Assembly (NCBI RefSeq): GCF_003627995.1
Contig: NZ_CP032707.1
Location: 1,354,501 to 1,418,500, forward strand
DNA length: 64,000 nt
Direction: 5' to 3'
Source of the DNA: Brevundimonas naejangsanensis
Lineage (GTDB): Bacteria > Pseudomonadota > Alphaproteobacteria > Caulobacterales > Caulobacteraceae
Part shown: positions 1-11,357 of the stretch, in pieces
Layout: each line of letters starts with the position of its first letter
Numbering within the stretch: position 1 is the stretch's first letter
Translations under genes and position numbers: made by a program
Notes under the pieces: model-generated
What the model saw: the letters and a program-made list of their open reading frames with translations, nothing else
The model's database searches: none
Told to the model about the DNA's origin: nothing

Positions 1-160
1 CCCGCCCGCCGGGGAGCTGCTGCGCGGGCGGCTGACCGTCATGGGCAAGGACCCGGTCGGCGACGAAAAAGGCGTGATCATCGCCCAGCAGGACCTGCTC
101 GACGAGGCCGGCCGCCTGGTCTTCTCCTGCCTGACGCGTGCGCTGGTGGCGCGGCGGTGA
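1..160 (+). CDS. 3' end of an unidentified protein (partial at window edge)
   Basis: The frame starting at base 2 is open to the TGA at 158-160 and gives a C-terminal fragment of 52 residues ending in LTRALVARR. Codon use is GC-rich in third positions like the neighbours, so it is probably the end of a real gene. I do not recognise the family from this fragment; an acyl-CoA dehydratase or thioesterase-like fold is only a guess. It converges on the leftward SapC gene, with a shared hairpin terminator between them. Confidence 0.55.
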   Translation, partial: PPAGELLRGRLTVMGKDPVGDEKGVIIAQQDLLDEAGRLVFSCLTRALVARR

Positions 161-169
161 AACCACGCC

Positions 170-190
170 CTTCTCCCCTTGCGGGAGAAG
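170..190. repeat. solo half of the type A palindromic repeat
   Basis: The sequence is a short hairpin: a CTTCTCCC arm, a loop, then a GGGAGAAG arm. It matches the terminal arms of the full-length type A elements at 46749-46902, 47767-47909 and 63390-63534. Here only one end is present, between the stop codon of the first gene and the terminator hairpin. Confidence 0.6.
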
Positions 191-228
191 GATGAAAAAA
201 CGCCCCGCCGGGGTCCGACGGGGCGTTT
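191..228. terminator. bidirectional Rho-independent terminator
   Basis: A perfect 10-bp stem (AAACGCCCCG at 198-207 with CGGGGCGTTT at 219-228) encloses an 11-base loop. Read leftwards it is followed by a run of T (the A run at 195-200), which suits termination of the SapC transcript. Read rightwards it ends in TTT, so it may also stop the transcript of the first gene. Confidence 0.8.
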
Positions 229-289
229 CCATTTTATCACTTCATAAGGGCCTCAAGCCGCGCGAACGCGCGTCAGGCCCCTAGGAAAT

Positions 290-1078
290 TCAGGCGTTGG
301 CGGCGACCGGCTGCTTGGCGGCGCGGGTCAGGGCCAGGGCGATCAGGCGGTCCCAGCCCAGCAGCGACACCAGGTGGGCGTAGATCTGGCCCAGGGCGCC
401 GTTGTCGCGCAGCTCGGCCAGCTTCTCGGCCGGCAGGGCCTTCAGCTTGTCTTCCGAGACGGCGAAATATTCGGCGATCTTCTGCGGCGCGCCGGCCGAG
501 CCGTCGGCGTTGCGCGGGGTGTAGTTGGCCTCGCGCGTCTCGAACAGGTCCATCTCCTTCAGCAGGTTGACGAAGGACTCGGTGCGCAGGCGCTCCTGCT
601 CGAAGTTGTTGCAGAACTCCATGCCGAAGTTGACGTAGCCGCTGGGCTGGCCGTTCTCGAACAGGGGGGTCTCGCCGCCTTCGACGACGAAGGAGGCGCC
701 GCGGTCGATGCACAGCACCAGGCGCTTTTCCTGCTCGTCATTGGCGAAGACGAAGGGATAGCGGCGGACGTAGGCCGGGATGTAGGCGTCCGGGCGGAAG
801 TCGCCGTTCTCGATGTAGAGGTTCTCGCCGGCGTTCAGGCCCATGGCCACGACCGGCTGCTTGGCGTCGCCGACGAAGATGATCGGATAGGTCAGGGCGG
901 CCGGGGCGAACTCCGTCACCGTCAGCGGCACCACATTGGTCTGGGCGACGAAGGCGTAGGGCTTGTCCGCCGGGGTCACGCCCAGCTTGCCGTGGGCCTC
1001 GGCCGACAGGGGCTCCGGCTGGGAATAGAACAGGACGTTGCCCGACAGGGGGCTGTTCGCTTGGGTGGCGTCGGTCAT
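290..1078 (-). CDS. SapC family protein
   Basis: The 262-residue product has the layout of the SapC family: an N-terminal part with YPIIFVGD and LNAGENLY, a middle part with RRYPFVFAND and LCIDRGA, and a C-terminal FNLLKEMDLFE-type segment followed by a helical tail. SapC proteins are named after a Campylobacter S-layer-linked locus, but in alphaproteobacteria they are soluble proteins of unsettled role; export or surface-layer function here is not shown. No signal peptide is visible. The ATG at 1076-1078 is the natural start. Transcription probably ends at the hairpin at 191-228. The short inverted repeat at 1092-1103 lies just upstream. Confidence 0.85.
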   Translation of the reverse strand: MTDATQANSPLSGNVLFYSQPEPLSAEAHGKLGVTPADKPYAFVAQTNVVPLTVTEFAPAALTYPIIFVGDAKQPVVAMGLNAGENLYIENGDFRPDAYIPAYVRRYPFVFANDEQEKRLVLCIDRGASFVVEGGETPLFENGQPSGYVNFGMEFCNNFEQERLRTESFVNLLKEMDLFETREANYTPRNADGSAGAPQKIAEYFAVSEDKLKALPAEKLAELRDNGALGQIYAHLVSLLGWDRLIALALTRAAKQPVAANA

Positions 1079-1091
1079 GGAAGGTCGGATC

Positions 1092-1103
1092 TTCTGAACA
1101 GAA
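1092..1103. promoter_or_regulatory. short inverted repeat upstream of sapC
   Basis: TTCTG-AA-CAGAA is a perfect 12-bp inverted repeat 14 bases before the SapC start, and a partly repeated AAGGTCGG flanks it (1081-1088 and 1104-1110). It lies between the divergent SapC and Fur-family genes, where an operator would be expected. There is no direct evidence of binding. Confidence 0.25.
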
Positions 1104-1233
1104 AGGTCGGGTGTTCTAGCCTATGGCCGAAGCCGCCGCAAACGCCGCCGTTCGCCCAACCTCTGCCGTCGGACGGCCGGGTGCGACGCCGGATGTGGTT
1201 GCAGCGTCCGTCGCGAGCCCCTAGCTGTAGTCC

Positions 1234-1731
1234 ATGGGTCTCGCCTGCGATCACGAACACGCCGACAGCCGGCCCGACGCCGTCCAGGTGGCGCACGCCC
1301 TGGCCGTCGTTGAGGCGCGCTGCGTCGCCGAGGGCGAGCGCATGACCGCCCCGCGCCGTCGGGTGCTGGAGCTGCTGCTGACGGCCGGCGAGCCGGTCAA
1401 GGCCTATGACCTGATCGCCCGCTACGGCGCCGACGGCCAGGCCGCCAAGCCGCCGACCGTCTATCGCGCCCTGGAGTTCCTGGAGAAGCGCGGCCTGGCC
1501 CACCGCATCGCCTCCATCAGCGCCTATGTCGCCTGCACCGCCGACGCCACCGGCGAAGACCGGGGCCATGCGGCGGCCTTCCTGATCTGCGACTGCTGCG
1601 GCGCCACCGAGGAGGTGGCGGTCCAGGGCGGCGACGCCTTCGCCCAGGCCGCCGCGGGCGCCGGCTACGCCATCGAGCGCACCACCATCGAGGGCCACGG
1701 CCGCTGTCCGGCCTGCCGCGTGGCGGCCTGA
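1234..1731 (+). CDS. Fur family transcriptional regulator, Zur-like
   Basis: This 165-residue protein has the Fur fold: a winged-helix DNA-binding part (about residues 35-95, with RRRVLELLL and PTVYRALEFLEKRGLAHRI) followed by a metal-binding dimerisation part. Two cysteine pairs, C119-x2-C122 and C158-x2-C161, form the structural zinc site typical of Fur and Zur. H112 and H155 are candidate regulatory metal ligands. The sequence looks closer to zinc regulators (Zur) than to iron Fur, because the HHDH-type iron motif is absent. A later ATG at 1342 would remove the first 36 residues, so the start is not certain. An alpha/beta hydrolase follows after 5 bases, so the two are probably co-transcribed. 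Confidence 0.8.
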   Translation: MGLACDHEHADSRPDAVQVAHALAVVEARCVAEGERMTAPRRRVLELLLTAGEPVKAYDLIARYGADGQAAKPPTVYRALEFLEKRGLAHRIASISAYVACTADATGEDRGHAAAFLICDCCGATEEVAVQGGDAFAQAAAGAGYAIERTTIEGHGRCPACRVAA

Positions 1732-1736
1732 CGCCG

Positions 1737-2624
1737 ATGGACGATCTGGCCCTGGCCGCGCCGCGCCGGATCACCGTCCCCATCGACAACCGCTGGGGCG
1801 GGGGCGAGATGGCGGTGCTGGACTTCGGCGATCCCGCCCGCCCGGTCGACCTGGTCTTCGTCCACGCCAACGGCTTCAACGCGGGCGCCTACCGCTCTCT
1901 CCTCCAGCCCCTGTCCGGCGCCCTGCGCATCTGGGCTCCTGATCTGCGCGGCCACGGCCGCACGCGCCTGCCCGCCGCGCCCGAGGGCCGGCGCAGCTGG
2001 AAGGATCACCGCGACGACCTGATCGCCCTGCTGGCGGCGATCGACGGCCCGCCTGTCGCCCTGGCGGGCCACTCCATCGGCGGGACCAGCGGCCTGCTGG
2101 CCGCCGCCGAGCGGCCCGAGCGGGTGTCGCGCCTGCTGCTGCTCGATCCGGTCGCCTGGCCGCGTCCCATGACGGCGGCCCTGAACCTGCCCCTGGTCGG
2201 GCGGCTGTCGCGGCGCTTTCCCATCGTCACCGGCACGCTGAAGCGGCGCGCCCTGTTCGACAGCCGCGAACAGGCCCTGGCCGCCTATCGCGGGCGCGGC
2301 GCCTTCAAGGGCTGGCCGGACCGCGTCCTGGCCGACTATCTGGCCGACGGCCTGGTCGAGACGGACCGGGGCATGGAGCTGGCCTGCCGCCCGGCCTGGG
2401 AGGCCTCCAACTACGCCGCCCAGGCGCACGACCCCTGGCGCGCCCTGGCCCGCTATCCCGGCGCGGTGCGTATCCTCAAGGCCGAGACGGGAAGCCTGTG
2501 CGCCGTCCCGCCGTCCCGGCGGCGTCCGAGCGTCGCCGTGGAGACCGTGGCCGGCGGCGGCCACCTGTTCCCCATGACCCACGCCGAGATCACGCGCGAC
2601 GCCCTGTTCGACCTGGCGGCCTGA
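1737..2624 (+). CDS. alpha/beta hydrolase
   Basis: The 295-residue product is a soluble alpha/beta hydrolase. Visible elements are the oxyanion-side HANGFN (residues 43-48), PDLRGHGRT (69-77), the nucleophile elbow GHSIGG with S113, and the late histidine H276 in GGGHLFPM. There is no signal peptide, so it should act in the cytoplasm. The substrate cannot be told from sequence; related proteins act on small esters or thioesters. It follows the Zur-like gene by 5 bases and probably shares its promoter. Confidence 0.85.
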   Translation: MDDLALAAPRRITVPIDNRWGGGEMAVLDFGDPARPVDLVFVHANGFNAGAYRSLLQPLSGALRIWAPDLRGHGRTRLPAAPEGRRSWKDHRDDLIALLAAIDGPPVALAGHSIGGTSGLLAAAERPERVSRLLLLDPVAWPRPMTAALNLPLVGRLSRRFPIVTGTLKRRALFDSREQALAAYRGRGAFKGWPDRVLADYLADGLVETDRGMELACRPAWEASNYAAQAHDPWRALARYPGAVRILKAETGSLCAVPPSRRRPSVAVETVAGGGHLFPMTHAEITRDALFDLAA

Positions 2625-2692
2625 TCCTTTCCACTTGGCGGGCCGTCGGCGGCGCGTTAGGAAAACAAACAGGGAACGGGGGCTTCGAACGC

Positions 2693-3166
2693 ATGACGCC
2701 AGAACTCACGGTGCGCCGCGCCACGGCGGCGGACGCCGAGGACCTCCATGCCTTGATGCGCGCCCTGGCCGAGCACGAGGGCGAGGCGGCCTATCTGGCG
2801 GCCACGCCCGCCAGCCTGGCGCAGGCCTTGGCGGCCCAGCCGCCGCGCGCCGCCTTCCTGCTGGCGGAACTCGATGGCCGGGCGGCGGGATACGTCTCCT
2901 GGACGCGGGTTTACGGCATCTGGCGGGGCAGGGATTACTTCAACCTCGACGACCTGTTCGTCGCCGAGGCGGCGCGCGGCGCCGGGGTCGGCGAGGCCCT
3001 GATGCGGGCCTTCGCCGCCGAGGCTGCGGTCGAGGGGCTGGGCGGGCGCTGGGAGGTCAAGACGGCCAATCACGGAGCCCGGCGCTTCTACGCCCGCCTC
3101 GGCGCGACGCAGACCGAGAAGGTCGTGGTGCACTGGTCGGCCGAGGCCATGCGGACGACGGCCTGA
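2693..3166 (+). CDS. GNAT family N-acetyltransferase
   Basis: The ATG at 2693 gives 157 residues and fits better than upstream starts, which would overlap the hydrolase gene in another frame. The protein begins with the usual GNAT entry TVRRATAADAEDL, then has the strand YFNLDDLFVAEAARGAGVGEALM, where the R-x-x-G-x-G/A acetyl-CoA pyrophosphate loop is clear (RGAGVG). It ends with the NHGARRFYARLGA segment typical of small-molecule or protein acetyltransferases. The acceptor is unknown. It stands alone, with about 70 bases upstream for a promoter. Confidence 0.85.
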   Translation: MTPELTVRRATAADAEDLHALMRALAEHEGEAAYLAATPASLAQALAAQPPRAAFLLAELDGRAAGYVSWTRVYGIWRGRDYFNLDDLFVAEAARGAGVGEALMRAFAAEAAVEGLGGRWEVKTANHGARRFYARLGATQTEKVVVHWSAEAMRTTA

Positions 3167-3213
3167 GCCTCGGGGCTTGCCGTCAAGCTGTGCGGTGGTA
3201 GGCCTGGGGCACG

Positions 3214-3987
3214 ATGACCGCCGCCTCTTCCCATCTGCCGCGCCTCCTGCTGGGATCGCTGATCGGCGCCGTCCTGGGCCTGCTGATGCTGGGCGTGGCC
3301 CTGGCCGCCTGGTGGCTGGCGGCGGCGCGGCATGAGCCGCAGCGGCTCGTCGCGCCCGAAGGGTTCGAGGCGCGGCTGGAGGCGGCGGCGGGGCCGGCCG
3401 CCGTCGGCCTGCCGCCGGTCTATGTTTATGACCCCGGCGGGCCGGGTTCGCGAGGCGAGGGCTGGACGGCCCAGATCGCGCCGGAACTGGCGGCCCAGGG
3501 ACGCGACCTCCGCTTCGTTCCCGCCGAGGACCTGCTCCTGGCCCGCGAGATCGAAGGCCTGGCGCGGCGTTGGGCCGAGCCGCCGCGCCGTCCCCTGCTG
3601 ATCTGGCGCGACGCGGGCGGCCTGATGCTGTGCCGATGCGACCATCCGCGCGCCCGGGCCCAGGCGCGTCAGCGGCTGGCGCGGCAGGTCCCTGAGGCGT
3701 CAGCCGCTGACGCAGTCGTCGCCGAGGCTATTCCGGCCCGCGAGGCCGAGACGGGTCGGCCCTATCCCCGGCTGGGGCCGCCCCCGGCCGAGGCCGCGCC
3801 CGTTCCGGCGTTCGCCGCGGCGTTCGACGCGCCCGCCTTGTCTCCCGCGCCGCGCCTGCCCGGCGATCCAGCGTCCGACGGGGCCGTGGCGGCCACCCGG
3901 GCGGCGGCCGCGCCGCGCCGTGCGCCCGCGCCGCGCCGCGCCGATCCGCCCCAGGCGCAACGCGACGCCGACAGCCTGTTCTTCTGA
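3214..3987 (+). CDS. membrane-anchored protein of unknown function
   Basis: I do not recognise this 257-residue protein. It has one N-terminal hydrophobic helix (about residues 10-36, LLLGSLIGAVLGLLMLGVA), then a soluble domain of about 120 residues containing VYVYDPGGPGSRGEGW and LLIWRDAGGLMLCRCDHPRARAQ. The tail from about residue 165 is rich in Ala, Pro and Arg and is probably unstructured. The orientation suggests a periplasmic body with an uncleaved anchor. It converges on the class V aminotransferase, with stop codons only a few bases apart. Confidence 0.6.
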   Translation: MTAASSHLPRLLLGSLIGAVLGLLMLGVALAAWWLAAARHEPQRLVAPEGFEARLEAAAGPAAVGLPPVYVYDPGGPGSRGEGWTAQIAPELAAQGRDLRFVPAEDLLLAREIEGLARRWAEPPRRPLLIWRDAGGLMLCRCDHPRARAQARQRLARQVPEASAADAVVAEAIPAREAETGRPYPRLGPPPAEAAPVPAFAAAFDAPALSPAPRLPGDPASDGAVAATRAAAAPRRAPAPRRADPPQAQRDADSLFF

Positions 3988-3991
3988 CGCC

Positions 3992-5155
3992 TCAGTCCAG
4001 GCGGGCGCAGGCGTGGATCAGGCGATCGACGTCCTCCTCGCTCTGATACAGGCCGAAGCCGAAGCGGATCACGTCATCGCGCACGTCGGCGATGACGTTC
4101 ATGTCCTGCAGGGCCGCCTTCCAGCGCGGGGCGTCGGCGTGGCGCAGGGCCAGGAAGCGGGCGCGCGGCGCCGTCCCCTCGACCGGGTTGAGAATCTCGG
4201 CCCTGGCCAGCGTTCCGGCCTGGCCGCCCTGGACCGCCGCCTGGAACCGGGCCTGGAGGCCGCGCGCATGGTCGGCGACCGTCGCCGTGGTCAGGCCCTG
4301 CCGGTCCAGCATCCGGCGCACGGCGTTGAAGCGGTAAAGAGCGCTGGCGTCGAAGGTGGCGCCCCAGAAACGGCCGCCGTCGGTGCGGTACTGGACCCCG
4401 CCGGGCGGGCCTTCCAGATGGCCGAACTCGGCGAACCAGCCGGTCACGACCGGGCGCGGGCCGAAGCCGGGCGGGGCGTGCAGGAAGCAGGCGCCTTCGC
4501 CCGCCATGGCGTATTTGTAGCCGCCCGCCAGGTAGAAGATCCTGTCCGCCACGGCCGACAGGTCGGTCGGCGTGGCCATGAAGCCGTGGTAGCCGTCGAC
4601 CACCACCCACGGCCCGGCCGGATCGGCCAGCGCCGCCAGGTCGACGATGCGGTCGAACAGGCCGCCGGTGCGGAAGAAGACCTGGCTGACGAAGATGAGG
4701 TCATGACCGCCCGCTCGGGCTGCCGCGACGAAGCGCTCGGCGAAGGTCTCGAACGGCGCCAGGGGCACGCGGGTGACGACGGCCTGTCCGGCTTCCTCCC
4801 AGCGCTCCGACTGGCGGCGGAAGGAGTGGAACTCGCCGTCGGTGGCCAGGATGCGCACGGGCGCCTTGTCCGCCGCCGAGACGATGCGCAGCAGGATCTC
4901 ATGGGTGTTGGGGGCGAAGATCAGACTGTCGGGCGAAGGCAGGCCCAGTTCTGCGGCCACATGACCCTGCGCCTCTGGAATGACTTCGCCGAAGATCAGC
5001 TCCCATTTGCGGTCGGCGAAACGGTTGGCCTCGGCCCAGGCCTGGACCTGGCCGTCGAAGCTGGCGTCGGGCCACAGGTGGTGGCTGTGGGCGGCGAAAT
5101 GCAGCCGCTCGGGATCGAGGCCGAGCGCGCGCGAGAACAGGGGCTTGAAGGTCAT
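3992..5155 (-). CDS. class V aminotransferase fold protein, kynureninase-like
   Basis: The 387-residue protein is a fold-type I PLP enzyme. It has FAAHSHHLWPD at residues 20-30, the aspartate that pairs with the PLP nitrogen in VVVDGYHG (D187), and the Schiff-base lysine in GGYKYAMAGEG (K214). The pattern is that of the kynureninase/class V aminotransferase family. The surrounding genes are not tryptophan-degradation genes, so kynureninase activity is not supported by context and the substrate stays open. The ATG at 5153-5155 is the first good start. The upstream 318 bases hold the type B palindromic element and the secA terminator. Confidence 0.8.
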   Translation of the reverse strand: MTFKPLFSRALGLDPERLHFAAHSHHLWPDASFDGQVQAWAEANRFADRKWELIFGEVIPEAQGHVAAELGLPSPDSLIFAPNTHEILLRIVSAADKAPVRILATDGEFHSFRRQSERWEEAGQAVVTRVPLAPFETFAERFVAAARAGGHDLIFVSQVFFRTGGLFDRIVDLAALADPAGPWVVVDGYHGFMATPTDLSAVADRIFYLAGGYKYAMAGEGACFLHAPPGFGPRPVVTGWFAEFGHLEGPPGGVQYRTDGGRFWGATFDASALYRFNAVRRMLDRQGLTTATVADHARGLQARFQAAVQGGQAGTLARAEILNPVEGTAPRARFLALRHADAPRWKAALQDMNVIADVRDDVIRFGFGLYQSEEDVDRLIHACARLD

Positions 5156-5221
5156 GACGCCACGCTAACCCGAGCGGCGGGCGGCGTCACCGGGCGGTTT
5201 TGCGCGCGGCTGGTCCTGCTT

Positions 5222-5374
5222 CCCTTCCCCCTCGATGGGGGAAGGGCAGGGATGGGGGTGTGAACGCGACGGTTCAGGAAAAAGGCGGGAGACGTCGGCG
5301 TCTCCGCGCTTCTTGATGAGAGGGGTTGCCTTCACCACCACCCAACCCTCCCCCATCGAGGGGGAGGGCTTTAG
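5222..5374. repeat. type B palindromic element (intergenic copy)
   Basis: The element starts with the hairpin CCCTTCCCCCTCGA and its complement, followed by GCAGGGATGGGGGTG. It ends with the inverted counterpart, a CCACCACCCAACCC stretch then a CCCTCCCCCATCGAGGGGGAGGG hairpin (5346-5368), around a less conserved core. Its twin is inside the helicase gene at 58111-58266. It fills most of the 318-base gap between the PLP enzyme and secA; apart from this element and the secA terminator I see no gene in that gap. Confidence 0.8.
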
Positions 5375-5384
5375 GGACGCGGCC

Positions 5385-5419
5385 AAAGAAAAAGGCGGGC
5401 GCGCCGTGCACACCCGCCT
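5385..5419 (-). terminator. secA Rho-independent terminator
   Basis: Read on the minus strand, an AGGCGGG stem (5413-5419) pairs with CCCGCCT (5393-5399) and is followed by TTTTTCTTT (5385-5393). It lies 55 bases past the secA stop codon. Confidence 0.8.
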
Positions 5420-5473
5420 CATTCTCCGTTCGTCGGCGCTCAAGCAGCGAGCGTAGCGCGGCGCGGCAGCGCC

Positions 5474-8326
<2,853 letters not shown>

Positions 8327-8602
8327 GGGCGATCCGGGTCAGGCGGTCGAGCGGCTGAAGGCTCAGAAAAAGTCAGGTCTCGCCCTGTCGAACGGCCGGA
8401 TCGACGCCGACCCCGGCCCTCCCTGCAGTCAGGGCGCGCGAAGGGTGGCGCATACGATCGAAAACCCCTCGACTTGGGCGCAGGCGGGACTTAAGCACCG
8501 CCCTTATCCCTGTCAACGCGAGGGCCTTGTTCAAGGCCGCGCCGCGCAGGGCGAACGGCCGCCCGGGCGGCCTGTCCCTGACCCTCGCCCTGGGAGCGTC
8601 CG

Positions 8603-9538
8603 ATGCGAGCGCCGCGTCCCCTCCACAGCCTGATTCTGGTCGCCGCCGCGGGCCTGACCCTCGGCGTCGCCGCCTGCGGGCGCGGCGCCGACGACACGGC
8701 GCCCGAGAAGCACGACCGCGTCGTGGCGCGGGTGCACGACCGCTCCGTCTGGGCCTCGGACGTGCGACGCGAGGCGGTGGCCCAGGGTCTGATCGGCGAG
8801 GGTGAGCCGCTGGACGTCTCGTCCGAACTGTTCCGCCGGGTCCTCGACGAGGTCGTCGATCAGAAGCTTCTGGCCCGCGAGGCCGAGCGCCGCGGCCTGG
8901 ATTCCAGTCCCGCCGCCCAGCGCCGCCTGCAGGCCGTACGCGAACGCATTCTCGGCGACATGCTCGTCGAGAAGGTGGTGGCCGGCGCCGTGTCGGAACA
9001 GGCCGTGCGGCGTCTGCACGAGGAACAGCAGCGGCTGGCGCGCGTCACCGAGGAGATTCGCGTGCGCCTGATTCTGTCGCCGACCAAGGATCAGGCCGAC
9101 GCCGTCCTGGGCGTCCTGGGGCAGGGCGCGGCCTTCGAGGCCGTGGCTGTCCAGCGCTCGATCGACGACGCCACCCGCTATTCCGGCGGCGACCTGGGCT
9201 ATTCGACGCTCGATGTCCTGCCGGGCCCCTATGCCGCCGCCCTGCAGGGCCGGACGCCCGGCTCGGTCGTCGGCCCGATCCAGACCGAGACCGGCTGGGC
9301 CGTGCTCAAGGTCGAGGATCGCCGCGTCGAGACGCCCCCGACGCTGGAGCAGGCCCGGCCCCAGATCATCCGCTATCTGACCTATGAAGGCGTGCGCCAA
9401 CTGCTGGAGCAGCTGCGTGGCAAGGCCAAGGTCGAAATCACCCTGGACGGCGCCGCCCAGCCCGGCGCCGCCCAGCCTGGTGCGGCCGCCGCGCCGACTC
9501 CTCCCGCTCCGCCCTCCGCCGCCGGAACCGCCTCATGA
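8603..9538 (+). CDS. parvulin-type peptidyl-prolyl isomerase lipoprotein (PrsA/SurA-like)
   Basis: The 311-residue protein begins with a lipoprotein signal ending in the lipobox LGVAAC (C at about residue 23), so it should be lipid-anchored and face the periplasm. A SurA-like helical N-terminal region is followed by a parvulin (rotamase) domain at about residues 150-250, with the marks SGGDLGYS and GSVVGPIQTETGWAVLKVEDRR. Such proteins help fold exported proteins, which fits its position divergent to secA. The tail after residue 285 is Ala/Pro-rich. Its TGA overlaps the argJ ATG (ATGA at 9535-9538), so the two are translationally coupled. Confidence 0.9.
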   Translation: MRAPRPLHSLILVAAAGLTLGVAACGRGADDTAPEKHDRVVARVHDRSVWASDVRREAVAQGLIGEGEPLDVSSELFRRVLDEVVDQKLLAREAERRGLDSSPAAQRRLQAVRERILGDMLVEKVVAGAVSEQAVRRLHEEQQRLARVTEEIRVRLILSPTKDQADAVLGVLGQGAAFEAVAVQRSIDDATRYSGGDLGYSTLDVLPGPYAAALQGRTPGSVVGPIQTETGWAVLKVEDRRVETPPTLEQARPQIIRYLTYEGVRQLLEQLRGKAKVEITLDGAAQPGAAQPGAAAAPTPPAPPSAAGTAS

Positions 9539-10917
9539 GCCTGCCCCCCGCCTCCAAGCCCGCCTCGGCCGGCAAGAAGATCGAGTCCGCCATCGAAAAG
9601 GCGCTGGATCCCCTGGCCTCGGCCCTGAAGCGCGCCACCCAGCCGGCCTCTACGCCGGCCGCCGCGCCGGGCAAGCCCGGGCTGATGGTCTCGCCGCTGG
9701 CCGTGCCCTTCCCGACGATTCCGCCGATCGGCGGGGTCGAGATCGCCACGGCGCGCGCCGGTTTCTACAAGCACGAGCGCGACGATCTGGTGGTCTTCCG
9801 CTTCCCCGAGGGCGCGTCCTGCGCCGGCGTCTTCACCCGGCACAAGGTCGGCTCGGCCCCGGTCGACTGGTGCAAGCGCCAGCTGGAGACGGACAAGGGC
9901 GGCGAGGGGGTCAGGGCCCTGGTCGTCAACGCCGGCTGCGCCAACGCCTTCACCGGCAAGGCCGGGGCCGACGCCGCCCGCCGCACCGCCGCCGAGGTGG
10001 CCAAGCGTTTCGGCTGCCGCCAGCGCGACGTCATGCTGGCCTCGACCGGGGTCATCGGCGTGGTGCTGGACGACACCAAGATCACCGCCCGCCTGCCCGA
10101 GGTCGAGGCGGGGTTGAAGGCGGACGCCTGGGCGAAGGCCGGTCTCGGCATCATGACCACGGACACCTTCCCCAAGGGGTCTTACGCCGAGTGCGAGATC
10201 GAGGGCGTGAAGGTGAAGATCGCCGGGATCGCCAAGGGCTCGGGCATGATCGCGCCGGACATGGCGACCATGCTGGCCTTCATCGCCACCGACGCCGACA
10301 TCGCCCCGCCGGTGCTGAAGGCCCTGCTGAACCTGCACGTCCGCACCACCTTCAACAGCGTCACCGTCGACGGGGACACCTCGACCAATGACACCGCCCT
10401 GCTGTTCGCCACCGGCGCCTCGGGCGCGCCGCGCATCGGCCGGGTGGGCGACCGCCGCCTGAAGGACTTCTCGGCCGCTCTGGACGCCGTCATGCTCGAC
10501 TTGGCCCACCAGCTGGTGAAGGACGGCGAGGGCGCGACCAAATTCGTCAAGGTGACGGTCGACGGCGCCGCCAGCCCCGCCTCGGCGCGCAAGCTGGCCA
10601 AGTCGATCGCCGACAGCCCCCTGGTCAAGACCGCCATCGCCGGCGAGGACGCCAATTGGGGCCGCATCGTCATGGCCGTGGGCAAGACGGAGGAGGCGGT
10701 CGACCGCGACCGTCTGGCCATCCGCTTCGGCCCCCACGTCGCGGCGGTCGACGGCGCCCCATCGCCTGACTACGACGAGGCGGTCATGAGCGCCTATATG
10801 AAGAACCCCGAGATCGACATCACCGTGAACGTCGCCTCGGGCCGCGCCTCGGCCACCGTGTGGACCTGCGACCTGACCAAACGCTACATCGAGATCAACG
10901 GGGACTATCGCTCGTGA
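9535..10917 (+). CDS. argJ: bifunctional glutamate N-acetyltransferase / amino-acid acetyltransferase ArgJ
   Basis: ArgJ recycles the acetyl group from N-acetylornithine to glutamate and in many bacteria also makes N-acetylglutamate from acetyl-CoA, in arginine synthesis. The 460-residue precursor has the self-cleavage motif KGSGMIAPDMATML; the nucleophile threonine T245 becomes the N-terminus of the beta chain. The nearby GCANAFTG and the C-terminal ending KRYIEINGDYRS are also typical. The first 45 or so residues are a low-complexity extension absent from most ArgJ proteins, so an internal start is possible, although the ATGA overlap with the upstream gene supports the given one. The mutT start overlaps its stop (GTGA). 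Confidence 0.95.
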   Translation: MSLPPASKPASAGKKIESAIEKALDPLASALKRATQPASTPAAAPGKPGLMVSPLAVPFPTIPPIGGVEIATARAGFYKHERDDLVVFRFPEGASCAGVFTRHKVGSAPVDWCKRQLETDKGGEGVRALVVNAGCANAFTGKAGADAARRTAAEVAKRFGCRQRDVMLASTGVIGVVLDDTKITARLPEVEAGLKADAWAKAGLGIMTTDTFPKGSYAECEIEGVKVKIAGIAKGSGMIAPDMATMLAFIATDADIAPPVLKALLNLHVRTTFNSVTVDGDTSTNDTALLFATGASGAPRIGRVGDRRLKDFSAALDAVMLDLAHQLVKDGEGATKFVKVTVDGAASPASARKLAKSIADSPLVKTAIAGEDANWGRIVMAVGKTEEAVDRDRLAIRFGPHVAAVDGAPSPDYDEAVMSAYMKNPEIDITVNVASGRASATVWTCDLTKRYIEINGDYRS

Positions 10918-11330
10918 GCGAGACGCCTGCCGTCCCCACCGTTCTCGTCGTCGCCGTCGCCCTGATCGACCCGGACGGCCGGGTGCTGATCGCCAAACGG
11001 CCCGAGGGCAAGCAGTTGGCGGGCCTGTGGGAATTCCCCGGCGGCAAGGTCGAGCCGGGCGAGCGGCCCGAAGCCGCCTTGATCCGCGAGCTGAAGGAAG
11101 AACTGGGAATCGACGTGAAGGAGGCCTGCCTGGCCCCCTTCGTGTTTACCAGTCACGCTTACGATTCCTTTCACCTGTTGATGCCACTGTATCTGTGCCG
11201 GCGCTGGTCCGGCGTGGTCGAGGCGCGCGAGCACGCGGGCCTGGCCTGGGTCAAGCCGGACAAGCTGTCGGCCTATCCCATGCCTCCGGCCGACGAACCG
11301 CTGATCGCCTGGCTGCGCGATCTGCTCTGA
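10914..11330 (+). CDS. mutT: Nudix hydrolase, 8-oxo-dGTP diphosphatase MutT
   Basis: The GTG at 10914 overlaps the argJ stop as GTGA and gives 138 residues, the usual MutT length; longer versions would lie inside argJ. The Nudix box is complete: GKVEPGERPEAALIRELKEE matches G-x5-E-x7-R-E-U-x-E-E-x-G-U. The leading region VLIAKRPEGKQLAGLWEFPGG is characteristic of MutT, which removes 8-oxo-dGTP from the nucleotide pool and prevents A:T to C:G changes. The gene is translationally coupled to argJ. Confidence 0.92.
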   Translation: MSETPAVPTVLVVAVALIDPDGRVLIAKRPEGKQLAGLWEFPGGKVEPGERPEAALIRELKEELGIDVKEACLAPFVFTSHAYDSFHLLMPLYLCRRWSGVVEAREHAGLAWVKPDKLSAYPMPPADEPLIAWLRDLL

Positions 11331-11357
11331 CGGACGAGCCGCCGAGGGAGGGGCCGG